Below are positions 52,993 through 61,109 of a DNA stretch of 64,000 bases, piece by piece. Position numbers and translations under genes: made by a program. The notes beneath the pieces were generated by a model that did no database searches, was not told the DNA's origin, and saw nothing but the letters and a program-made list of their open reading frames with translations. Source of the stretch: Prevotellaceae bacterium UBA1746 (GTDB lineage Bacteria; Bacteroidota; Bacteroidia; Bacteroidales; Bacteroidaceae); assembly GCA_002314875.1 (NCBI GenBank), contig DCHS01000026.1, positions 30,044 to 94,043 of the forward strand, given 5' to 3'. The stretch's first letter is position 1, and each line of letters opens with the position of its first letter.

Positions 52993-53910
52993 ATGCCATT
53001 AAGACTTCCTGACCAGCTTCCTGCAATAGAATTATTAAAAGAGGAGAACATCTTCGTAATGAATGAGACGCGAGCGCATACCCAGCAGATTCGTCCGCTG
53101 CGAATCGCTGTCCTCAATCTCATGCCGATAAAAATTACTACGGAGACAGACTTTGTACGCATCCTCTCTAATAGCCCGCTTCATATTCGCCTTGATTTTA
53201 TGAAAATCAAGAGTCATACATCGAAGAACACTCCCATTGAACACATGATGATGTTCTACCGTGATTTCGAGGTAATGAAGCAGGAGAAATACGACGGCCT
53301 CATCGTAACAGGTGCGCCGTTGGAACAAATGGATTTCGAAGAGGTTCGCTATTGGGATGAATTGAAAGAGGTCTTCGAATGGGCACATAATCATGTTACC
53401 TCAACAGTTTATATCTGCTGGGCAGCACAGGCCGCATTATACCACTTCTATGGTATTCCAAAATATCCCACAGAGGACAAGGTCTTTGGCATTTTCAGCC
53501 ATAAACCACTATTCCCCGAACTCCCCATCTTCCGTGGTTTTGACGATTTCTTCTATGCGCCACATAGCCGTCACACTACTATCAAACGCGAGGACATTGA
53601 TAAGGTTCCCGCACTGAAAATCATCTCTGAAAGCGAGGAGGCAGGCGTGCACATGGTGATGGCTCGTAACGGTCGTGAATTCTTCATCACCGGTCATTCG
53701 GAATATGCACCGCTCACGCTTGACAGCGAATTCCGCCGCGACGTTGCAAAAGGACTTCCCATCAAATTGCCAAAGCATTATTACAGAGACGATAATCCTG
53801 AAAATCCCCCTGTTGTCTGCTGGCGTAGTCATGCTAATCTTCTATTCTCCAACTGGTTGAACTACTATGTATATCAGGAGACACCTTATAATATTGAAGA
53901 AATCGAATAA
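52993..53910 (+). CDS. metA: Homoserine O-acyltransferase (MetA family; acetyl type predicted)
   Basis: 305 residues from ATG 52993 (MPLRLPDQLPAI). Catalytic Cys142 (YICWAAQAALYHFYG), His235 and Glu237 (GHSEY) fall at the same numbers as in E. coli MetA. Residue 111 is Glu (TGAPLE), where E. coli has Gly; in this family Glu111 selects acetyl-CoA over succinyl-CoA. The product is therefore predicted to be O-acetylhomoserine, used for methionine synthesis. Alone, with its own promoter and a terminator. Confidence 0.95.
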   Translation: MPLRLPDQLPAIELLKEENIFVMNETRAHTQQIRPLRIAVLNLMPIKITTETDFVRILSNSPLHIRLDFMKIKSHTSKNTPIEHMMMFYRDFEVMKQEKYDGLIVTGAPLEQMDFEEVRYWDELKEVFEWAHNHVTSTVYICWAAQAALYHFYGIPKYPTEDKVFGIFSHKPLFPELPIFRGFDDFFYAPHSRHTTIKREDIDKVPALKIISESEEAGVHMVMARNGREFFITGHSEYAPLTLDSEFRRDVAKGLPIKLPKHYYRDDNPENPPVVCWRSHANLLFSNWLNYYVYQETPYNIEEIE

Positions 53911-53925
53911 ATAGTTGGTCCATAG

Positions 53926-53952
53926 ACACGGGCATTGCCCCGTGTTCTTTTT
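53926..53952 (+). terminator. Terminator after metA
   Basis: Stem ACACGGG / CCCGTGT with a 5-nt loop, then TTCTTTTT. Confidence 0.8.
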
Positions 53953-53998
53953 GGTCTAAAAAGAGATTATCTTAATCACACATCCTTCCCGAAAAATC

Positions 53999-56900
53999 AT
54001 GAAATATTTCAAATTCATTCTGCCCCTCCTGTTTTTGTCCATAGGCTGGACATCATCATCTGCCTTTGAGGAAGATGCAACTTATGTCATCCAGCATGTT
54101 GCTACAGGCAAATACTTGCTATTGGATTCAGAATATAACGATGGCAGTTACACCACCGCTGCAACGCTCTCAGAAACACAGAAGACGGTTTTCACCATCA
54201 CAGAAGGTGCAAGTTCCAGCTGCTATTATATGATGGATGCAAACTCAGGCCTCTACATGAGTAGCTGGTATAACAGTGCAAACTACAATGCGCTGGTTGC
54301 CATTGACGAAGCCAGAGAAGTGAAAATCGATGCTACAGGAGTTGATGACATCTACTATATGCGCCGCTCTTCTACCTCCGGAAAGTATTTCGGTGCTGAC
54401 AATTACGGCGACATCTACAGCAACTATACAAGTCCCGTCGAATGGCGCTTCGAAAAAGTTGAAAACGGCGGTGGTGGTGGCGAAGAAGACCCCAATGCAA
54501 CACTGATTATCAATGAAATCATGACCGCCAATCTGGGTGAAGCCATTGACCCCTCATACAATTTCGGTGCATGGGTGGAACTCTATAACCCTGGTGAAAG
54601 CTCAGTCAAACTCACAGGCATGACTGTGAGTGACGGCAAGGGCAATAGTTTCAAATTGACGAGTTACCATGGTAACGTGCCTGCCAAGGGATTCAAGAAC
54701 CTCTGGTTCGAGCACTATTCCAACGACAATACCCACTACTCTTCCAGCTACAAGACTTACAAAGCTCAGGTAGATCTTGAACTCGACACCGATGGCGGTA
54801 TCATTCGTATTGAGAAAAATGGCGTTACCCTGGATGAAGTGACTTATCCTGAAGCCATCAGCAGATGTTCTTGGGCAAGAACCACGAACGGCGGCGAGGC
54901 TTGGAGCTATTGTGCTTGGCCTACCGCAGAGAAGACAAACGAAGGCGCTCAGTTCTCTGATGAGCAATGTGAAGCGCCTACGACCAACCGTCTTGGTGGT
55001 AATTTTAGCGGCAGCACCTCTGTGACGGTCACCGTGCCTGAAGGCGCAACTTTAGTCTACACCACGGATGGCACTGCGCCTACTAAAACCAACGGTATCA
55101 AACCCTCTTTGAATAACGGCCAAACGACCTTGAACGTCAATAACACTACTTGCTATCGTTTCCGCACAATTGCTGACGATAAACTTCCTAGCAAGGTTAT
55201 TACACGCTCTTTCATCAAGTCCACCAGCGGTTTCAACATCATCTCTGTCGTAACCGATGAAGATTATCTTTACGACAACAAGATCGGTATCTACGTTAAA
55301 GGTACAAACAACGGTTCAAGTCTCGGTGGTTGGAGCTATTGGCAGTATGCCAACTTTTACCAGGACTGGGATCGTCCCGTGAATGTTGAAATCTTTGATA
55401 GCGAAGATATCCAATTGGTGAACCAAGAGGCCAACATGACCATGAGCGGCGGTAAGAGTCGTGAGAATTCTTATAAGTCGTTCAAGCTTAAGACCAAGAA
55501 GATTTTCGACGGTTTGAATTTCTTCCAAACTCAAGGCATTTATCCCCAAAAACCTTACAATCGCTACAAGGACATTCTTGTGCGTGCTGGCGGCGATGAC
55601 GATGAACACCGCCATCTCGACAATGTTCTGCAGCAGATTATGATCAACAGCGGACTTTACCTTGATGCACAGGCCTATCGTCCCGTTGAAGTTTATTTCA
55701 ACGGCGAAGATATTGGTCTATTCATGATTCGTGAAGTGACCAACAAGCAGTACGGTGCTTCAAACTATGGCATGAATACGGACGAAATGGATACATTCGA
55801 AGAGAACGACATCTTGGGTATGACGATTTCTGCCGGAACCTGGGATGCTTTCGATGAACTCTACACAGCCTCCAAGACAGCATCCAGTAGCGAAGCTTCT
55901 TGGGAAAAGGTAAAGAGCCTGCTTGATATTGACGAGTTCATCAACTATTTTGCTGCGGACTGCTATGTCTGCAACGAAGACTGGCCGCAGAACAATTTTA
56001 AGATGTTCCGCGACAAGGAGGACGGCCGTTTCCACTGCGTTCTGCAAGATACCGACTGGGCCTTTGGCAACAATGATCCTTTCGGTCATATGGAAGACCA
56101 GAATCCTGATTTTGGCTATGCAGAAATCGGCTACGCGGAGAACCGCCAGAATGTTCTCTTTCTTAACTTGATGAACCGCGAGGATTTCCGTCGCAAGTTC
56201 GTGGATGCGTTCTGTTTGATGACTGGTAGTGTTTTTGACCCGACCTATGTCAAGGAACAGATTGCAGCTATGACTTCCGAATGCACTCGTTACTACGGAA
56301 ACTATTCCTATTATTTTAACAACACGATGAGCACCATTCAGTCTGAACTCTCAAGTTCTTACCAAAGCGCGCGCATCAAGAACCTCAAGAATTGGAGCCG
56401 TGCAAAACTGTCAAACAGCACGAGCATTGCAGCAAACATCAGTGCGAACATCACGGACGCCAAGATTCTTCTCAACAGCATCGAAATTCCCCGCACTTTC
56501 TTCAACGGAACGCTCTTCCTCCCTATTACCTTGGAGGCCCAGGTACCAAATGGTTACATCTTTGAAGGTTGGAGTTTGAATGGAAGCATCGTTTCTTCGG
56601 AAAAATCTTATACACTCACCAAGAGCGGAACATACATTGCTAAGTATGCGAAGAAGAACGATGATAGTCTTCCTCCCGTTGTTGTCAACGAGGTGGGTGC
56701 AAACAATGGAGTATATATTAACGACAATCTCAAGCGCCGTGATTGGATAGAATTATTCAATACAACGGACACAGATATTAATGTCGATGGACTTTATCTT
56801 AGCAATGACATTACTAATCCACAGAAATACCAAATTACCACGGATGCAGTCAGTGAGGCAAGCACCATAATCCCTGCCCACGGTTTCCTCATTGTCTGGG

Positions 56901-57277
56901 CAGACAAAGAAACTGGGAACAAAAATCTCCACGCTCCCTTCAAGCTTGCCAACGATTCCTCACAGATTGTCATTCTCTCTGCACCCGATGGTACATGGAC
57001 GGATACCCTACGCTATCACAGACATAACGAACGCCAGAGTGTGGGACGTTATCCCGACGGTGGAAAGGACATCTATCTCTTCGATGTTCCTACTATTGCA
57101 AAGGATAATCTGTTCACTTCCTGTTCCCGTCTCCTCACCTTCCCCGATCCCATTCTCGATGCCATCGCTACAATCAAGGAAGAGGACGACGACGTGGTAT
57201 ACGATCTCCAAGGACGCCGTATCAACACTACTTCCTCTGGTGTATTCATCAAGAATCACAAGAAAATTATTAAATAA
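53999..57277 (+). CDS. Secreted CotH-kinase family protein with lamin-tail domains
   Basis: 1092 residues. Signal peptide (MKYFKFILPLLFLSIGWTSSSA), an N-terminal beta-trefoil-like region (about 25-155), then a lamin-tail domain (IINEIMTANLGEAID...AWVELYNPGESSVKLTGMTVSDG). Next come a chitobiase-like beta domain (about 335-395) and a CotH kinase domain at about 400-800: FDSEDIQLVNQEANMTMSGGKSR, PVEVYFNGEDIGLFMIREVTNKQYG, and LQDTDWAFG (D-x-D-x-x-F-G, near residue 680). A second lamin-tail domain (VVVNEVGANNGVYINDNLKRRDWIELFN) and a sorting-like tail (YDLQGRRINTTSSGVF) close the protein. CotH of spore formers is an atypical kinase; the role in Bacteroidetes is unknown. It lies 5 bp before the GH20 gene. 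Confidence 0.88.
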   Translation: MKYFKFILPLLFLSIGWTSSSAFEEDATYVIQHVATGKYLLLDSEYNDGSYTTAATLSETQKTVFTITEGASSSCYYMMDANSGLYMSSWYNSANYNALVAIDEAREVKIDATGVDDIYYMRRSSTSGKYFGADNYGDIYSNYTSPVEWRFEKVENGGGGGEEDPNATLIINEIMTANLGEAIDPSYNFGAWVELYNPGESSVKLTGMTVSDGKGNSFKLTSYHGNVPAKGFKNLWFEHYSNDNTHYSSSYKTYKAQVDLELDTDGGIIRIEKNGVTLDEVTYPEAISRCSWARTTNGGEAWSYCAWPTAEKTNEGAQFSDEQCEAPTTNRLGGNFSGSTSVTVTVPEGATLVYTTDGTAPTKTNGIKPSLNNGQTTLNVNNTTCYRFRTIADDKLPSKVITRSFIKSTSGFNIISVVTDEDYLYDNKIGIYVKGTNNGSSLGGWSYWQYANFYQDWDRPVNVEIFDSEDIQLVNQEANMTMSGGKSRENSYKSFKLKTKKIFDGLNFFQTQGIYPQKPYNRYKDILVRAGGDDDEHRHLDNVLQQIMINSGLYLDAQAYRPVEVYFNGEDIGLFMIREVTNKQYGASNYGMNTDEMDTFEENDILGMTISAGTWDAFDELYTASKTASSSEASWEKVKSLLDIDEFINYFAADCYVCNEDWPQNNFKMFRDKEDGRFHCVLQDTDWAFGNNDPFGHMEDQNPDFGYAEIGYAENRQNVLFLNLMNREDFRRKFVDAFCLMTGSVFDPTYVKEQIAAMTSECTRYYGNYSYYFNNTMSTIQSELSSSYQSARIKNLKNWSRAKLSNSTSIAANISANITDAKILLNSIEIPRTFFNGTLFLPITLEAQVPNGYIFEGWSLNGSIVSSEKSYTLTKSGTYIAKYAKKNDDSLPPVVVNEVGANNGVYINDNLKRRDWIELFNTTDTDINVDGLYLSNDITNPQKYQITTDAVSEASTIIPAHGFLIVWADKETGNKNLHAPFKLANDSSQIVILSAPDGTWTDTLRYHRHNERQSVGRYPDGGKDIYLFDVPTIAKDNLFTSCSRLLTFPDPILDAIATIKEEDDDVVYDLQGRRINTTSSGVFIKNHKKIIK

Positions 57278-57282
57278 GCGTT

Positions 57283-59700
57283 ATGAAACCTTATCTCTTA
57301 TCTCTGGCCTTATCTGCGGTTACACTGTCAGCCGCAGCAACTCCTAGCTACGAAGACTTGATCCCTGCGCCCAACGAAATGAGAATTGTTGAAGGTGCAT
57401 TCCATCTCTCTGCCAACACAACAATTGCCTATAACGACGATTCGCTGCGTCCTGCCGCAGATTATCTTGCATCCCTCCTCGAACCTGCTACAGGCTTTCA
57501 CTTCATGGTGAAGAAAGGCAAAGGCGATATAATCCTTAAGTTTAACAAAAAAAGTCAAAACGGTTATAGTCTAACTTCAACCCCAAATCAACTCAAAATC
57601 AAGGGAGACTATCGCGGTATCATCTCTGGTATCAGTACGTTGATGCAGCTCCTTCCGAACGACATCGAAAGTCGTACACCCGTTACGACCGACTGGTACG
57701 TCCCCGCTCTTTCTATCGACGACAAGCCCAAGTATGAATGGCGCGGTCTCATGCTTGACTGCAGCCGCCATTTCTTCTCAAAACAGGAAGTGGAGCAGCT
57801 CCTCGACTTAATGGCATTATACAAGCTGAACAAATTCCACTGGCACCTCACTGACGATCAGGGTTGGCGCATCGAAATCAAACGTTATCCCAGACTGACG
57901 GAGAGGGGAGCTTGGCGCGAATTCAATAACCAAGATATGCAGTGTCTCCAGCGTGCAGCAGAAGAAGACAATGCCGATCTCATGCTCCAAGAGGATAAAC
58001 TGGTAAAAGGAACAAAGTATGATCGTGCGGGGTACGAAACGTCCCAAGGAGTCATCCACGAAATCGGCACTACTTACTATGGTGGCTTCTATACCCAAGA
58101 CGATATCCACGAGGTCGTAGAATATGCTCGCGTCCGTGGCATCGATGTTATTCCTGAAATCGATATGCCAGGTCACATGCTGGCGGCTGTCAGTAACTAC
58201 AATGGAGTGAGCTGCTTTGACGAGACAGGTTGGGGAAGCAGTTTCTCATCTCCGGTATGCCCCGGCAAGGACAGTGCTCTTGAGTTCTGCAAAAACATCT
58301 ATGAGGAAATCCTTCCTCTCTTCCCCTACGAATATGTTCATATTGGTGGCGATGAGGTAGAAAAGACAAACTGGAAAAAATGTCCTGATTGTCAAAAGCG
58401 TATAAAAAGTTTAGGTCTTCAAAACGAGGAACAACTTCAGTCCTGGTTCATCCACCAGATGGAAGAATTCTTTATAGCGCATGGCAAGAAGATGATCGGC
58501 TGGGATGAAATCACTGAGGGCGGTCTCTCCAAGACATCTACTGTCATGTGGTGGCGTGGCTGGAATGAAGAGGTACCTCCCATGGTCGCAGCACAAGGCA
58601 ACGATATGATTTATTCACCCAACACGTGCCTCTACCTTGACAACGATCAGGATGCATTCAGCATTGAAAACATCTACAATTTCAATCCTCTCGTTGGGGA
58701 GATGAGTGACACGAAGCATGTGAAAGGTTATCAAGGCAATATTTGGTGCGAACAGGTTCCTTCCATGAATCATCTCTATTATATGGCAAATCCGCGTTTG
58801 CTGGCTTTGTCGGAAATTGCATGGGGAACGAACACATCGAACAATCTAAGCAATTTCAAGCGTCGTATGACGGCTCAATATGCTCGCCTTCGTGCGAAGA
58901 ACATCCCTTATCATCTTCCCGAACTCCAGGGCATGTACAACATAAATGCTTTTGTCGGTGAAAGCGACATCACGGTTTCATGTGCAGACGAGAATGCCAA
59001 GATCTGGTACACCACTGACGGAAACATTCCTACGGCAGAGCAGATGAATGGCTACAAAGAAGGCAAAGGCGGCAACATCCAACTGCTTCCCACGGCAAAA
59101 GTCGTGAAGGACGACATCACATGCGTTCAAGCTAAACTCCGTATGACAGAAACTACTGATGTCGTCTTCCGTACCCAGGCAGCACCACTCCCTGGCGAAA
59201 CTTATGGTAAGGCCGGTGAAATCGTCCGTACGCATTTCCAGAAGGATACTTTCACCTCCAGCAAGGACAATCCCAGTGCAAGCACGCTTAAAGGCGGTTT
59301 ACACACAGTTTGGCATGAGTTCCCTGGTGGTAACTGCAATGGCATATCCGCTGCTCCCATCAATGCAACCTATGAAACAGCTGATGTCTGCATCCCTGAT
59401 GGTGTTACCGGCAATATCGGCCTCATCACTACAGGCTACATCAATCTAACAGAAGATGGCATATACACCTTTGCTCTCTTCTGTGATGATGGTGCTGATC
59501 TTGTCATTGACGACATGATGATTGTTGATAACAATCGCGAGCAGTATCCCACTGAACTCATCTGCCAGAAGGCCTTCAACAAGGGGCTCCACCCCATGAT
59601 ACTTCGTTACTTCGATCACAACGGCGGTCTCCTCCGTCTCCGTGTTTTCTCCCCCTCAGGCCGTCTGCTTTCTCCCGCAGACCTCTACTATCACAAATAA
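57283..59700 (+). CDS. Beta-N-acetylhexosaminidase, GH20, with PA14 domain
   Basis: 805 residues. Signal peptide (MKPYLLSLALSAVTLSAAAT), GH20 N-domain (about 22-145), then the catalytic barrel: GLMLDCSRHFFSKQEVEQLLDLMALYKLNKFHWHLTDDQGWRIEIKRYP and the catalytic Asp357-Glu358 in YVHIGGDEVEKTNW. A chitobiase-like beta domain follows (about 560-625), and a C-terminal PA14-like domain (about 665-805, GYINLTEDGIYTFALFCDDGADLVIDD). It removes terminal GlcNAc or GalNAc from host glycans or chitin-derived sugars. Operon with the CotH gene. Confidence 0.94.
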   Translation: MKPYLLSLALSAVTLSAAATPSYEDLIPAPNEMRIVEGAFHLSANTTIAYNDDSLRPAADYLASLLEPATGFHFMVKKGKGDIILKFNKKSQNGYSLTSTPNQLKIKGDYRGIISGISTLMQLLPNDIESRTPVTTDWYVPALSIDDKPKYEWRGLMLDCSRHFFSKQEVEQLLDLMALYKLNKFHWHLTDDQGWRIEIKRYPRLTERGAWREFNNQDMQCLQRAAEEDNADLMLQEDKLVKGTKYDRAGYETSQGVIHEIGTTYYGGFYTQDDIHEVVEYARVRGIDVIPEIDMPGHMLAAVSNYNGVSCFDETGWGSSFSSPVCPGKDSALEFCKNIYEEILPLFPYEYVHIGGDEVEKTNWKKCPDCQKRIKSLGLQNEEQLQSWFIHQMEEFFIAHGKKMIGWDEITEGGLSKTSTVMWWRGWNEEVPPMVAAQGNDMIYSPNTCLYLDNDQDAFSIENIYNFNPLVGEMSDTKHVKGYQGNIWCEQVPSMNHLYYMANPRLLALSEIAWGTNTSNNLSNFKRRMTAQYARLRAKNIPYHLPELQGMYNINAFVGESDITVSCADENAKIWYTTDGNIPTAEQMNGYKEGKGGNIQLLPTAKVVKDDITCVQAKLRMTETTDVVFRTQAAPLPGETYGKAGEIVRTHFQKDTFTSSKDNPSASTLKGGLHTVWHEFPGGNCNGISAAPINATYETADVCIPDGVTGNIGLITTGYINLTEDGIYTFALFCDDGADLVIDDMMIVDNNREQYPTELICQKAFNKGLHPMILRYFDHNGGLLRLRVFSPSGRLLSPADLYYHK

Positions 59701-59715
59701 ACTGCTATATACGAA

Positions 59716-59750
59716 GAACAGCCCACTCTCCATTGGAGGGTGGGCTGTTC
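59716..59750. terminator. Bidirectional terminator between GH20 and MFS genes
   Basis: Strong stem GAACAGCCCACTCTCC / GAGGGTGGGCTGTTC with an ATTG loop and one bulge. Confidence 0.85.
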
Positions 59751-59767
59751 TAATATTAGAGCAAAGT

Positions 59768-61108
59768 TTACTTTCTAATGGTAAACACGCTAAAAGCACC
59801 GAGGATAAGGAGAACACCTGCAATAACAAGCATCATGACCTGAGAACCTCCAACGAGACCGAGGAGAACACCTCCGAGAAGGGCGGCAATGATCTGAGGC
59901 AGACAGATGGTGCAGTTAAAGAGGCCAAGATAAGTTCCCATGCGAGGATTACCCTGAAGTGCATTGGTAAAGAGGATAAAGGGGAAAGCCAACATTCCTG
60001 CCCATGCACAACCGATGAGGAAATAGCTAACAAAGAGCAGATGCTGGTCTGTTACCCACATCGTGCTTATGAAACCGAGAGCACCGAGAAGGAGGGAAAT
60101 AGCATAAGCCACTTTGGTAGTGGTGAGTTTCGTGAGATAAGGAATCAAGGCTGCCCAACATACAGAACCGATAGCCTGAACAGCGAAGACAACGCCAACC
60201 CAGTTTCCTGCATCCTGATAACCTGCACTCTTCACATCCGTCGTTCCCCAGCACTGGCTGGCAATCGCACCATTGGAGTAGGTCCACATATACATGAAAG
60301 CTGCCCAACAGAAGAATTGAACAAGACCAATAGAAAAGAAAGTGTAAGGTATACTGGCATGCTTCTGATTGGGAGTAGCAGCCTGAGCATCCTCAACAGC
60401 ACGTTCTTCTTCAACACCCTTGCTGAATTCCAACATCTCTTCAGGAGTGTATTCTTTGACATTCAGGGTGGTATATATAACACAGAGAATGAGAATGGCA
60501 GCACCTACATAAAAGGAGTAAATCACGGAATTGGGTACAACACCTTCAGGAGCGACATTCTGGATACCAAGATAGGTAAAGATATATGGGAAAAGATAAC
60601 CTACGAGACTACCGGCATTACAGAGGAAAGACTGAATGCTATAGGCTACGCCTTTTTGTTCTTCATTCACCATATCGCCCACCATCATCTTGAAGGGCTG
60701 CATGGCGATATTGATAGAGGTGTCAAGGAACATGAGTGAGAATAGGCCGAAAAGCATCGTTCCCGTCAACCCCCAGCAGATTATCTGTGTCGTCAATCCA
60801 AGACTTCCTGCGTTAGGAAGCATCAACATTACAGCCACGGCAATAATAGCACCTACGAAGAGGTAAGGAATGCGACGACCGAAACGGCACCAAGTCTTAT
60901 CAGAGAGTATACCGATGATGGGCTGGACAATCATACCCATCAATGGAGGGAGAATCCAGAAGAAACTGAGCTGATGAGGATCAGCGCCGAGAGTGGCGAA
61001 GATACGTGAGATATTGGCGCTCTGCAATGCATACGCAATTTGCACGCCAAAGAATCCAAAGGAAATGTTAAACAGTTTCCAAAAGGAATGGTTAGGAATT
61101 TTTGCCAT
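59768..61108 (-). CDS. MFS sugar transporter (SLC45/maltose type)
   Basis: 446 residues from ATG 61108 (MAKIPNHSFWKLFNISFGFFGVQIAYALQSANISRIFATLGADP). Twelve helices; MFS motifs LSDKTWCRFGRRIPYLFVGA and the matching second-half loop. The N-terminal pattern is that of the SLC45/sucrose-maltose proton symporter branch found beside malQ in Bacteroidetes. The malQ stop is 1 bp from this start codon, so the two form an operon. Probable role: import of maltose or maltodextrins across the inner membrane. Confidence 0.88.
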   Translation of the reverse strand: MAKIPNHSFWKLFNISFGFFGVQIAYALQSANISRIFATLGADPHQLSFFWILPPLMGMIVQPIIGILSDKTWCRFGRRIPYLFVGAIIAVAVMLMLPNAGSLGLTTQIICWGLTGTMLFGLFSLMFLDTSINIAMQPFKMMVGDMVNEEQKGVAYSIQSFLCNAGSLVGYLFPYIFTYLGIQNVAPEGVVPNSVIYSFYVGAAILILCVIYTTLNVKEYTPEEMLEFSKGVEEERAVEDAQAATPNQKHASIPYTFFSIGLVQFFCWAAFMYMWTYSNGAIASQCWGTTDVKSAGYQDAGNWVGVVFAVQAIGSVCWAALIPYLTKLTTTKVAYAISLLLGALGFISTMWVTDQHLLFVSYFLIGCAWAGMLAFPFILFTNALQGNPRMGTYLGLFNCTICLPQIIAALLGGVLLGLVGGSQVMMLVIAGVLLILGAFSVFTIRK

Positions 61109-61109
61109 T

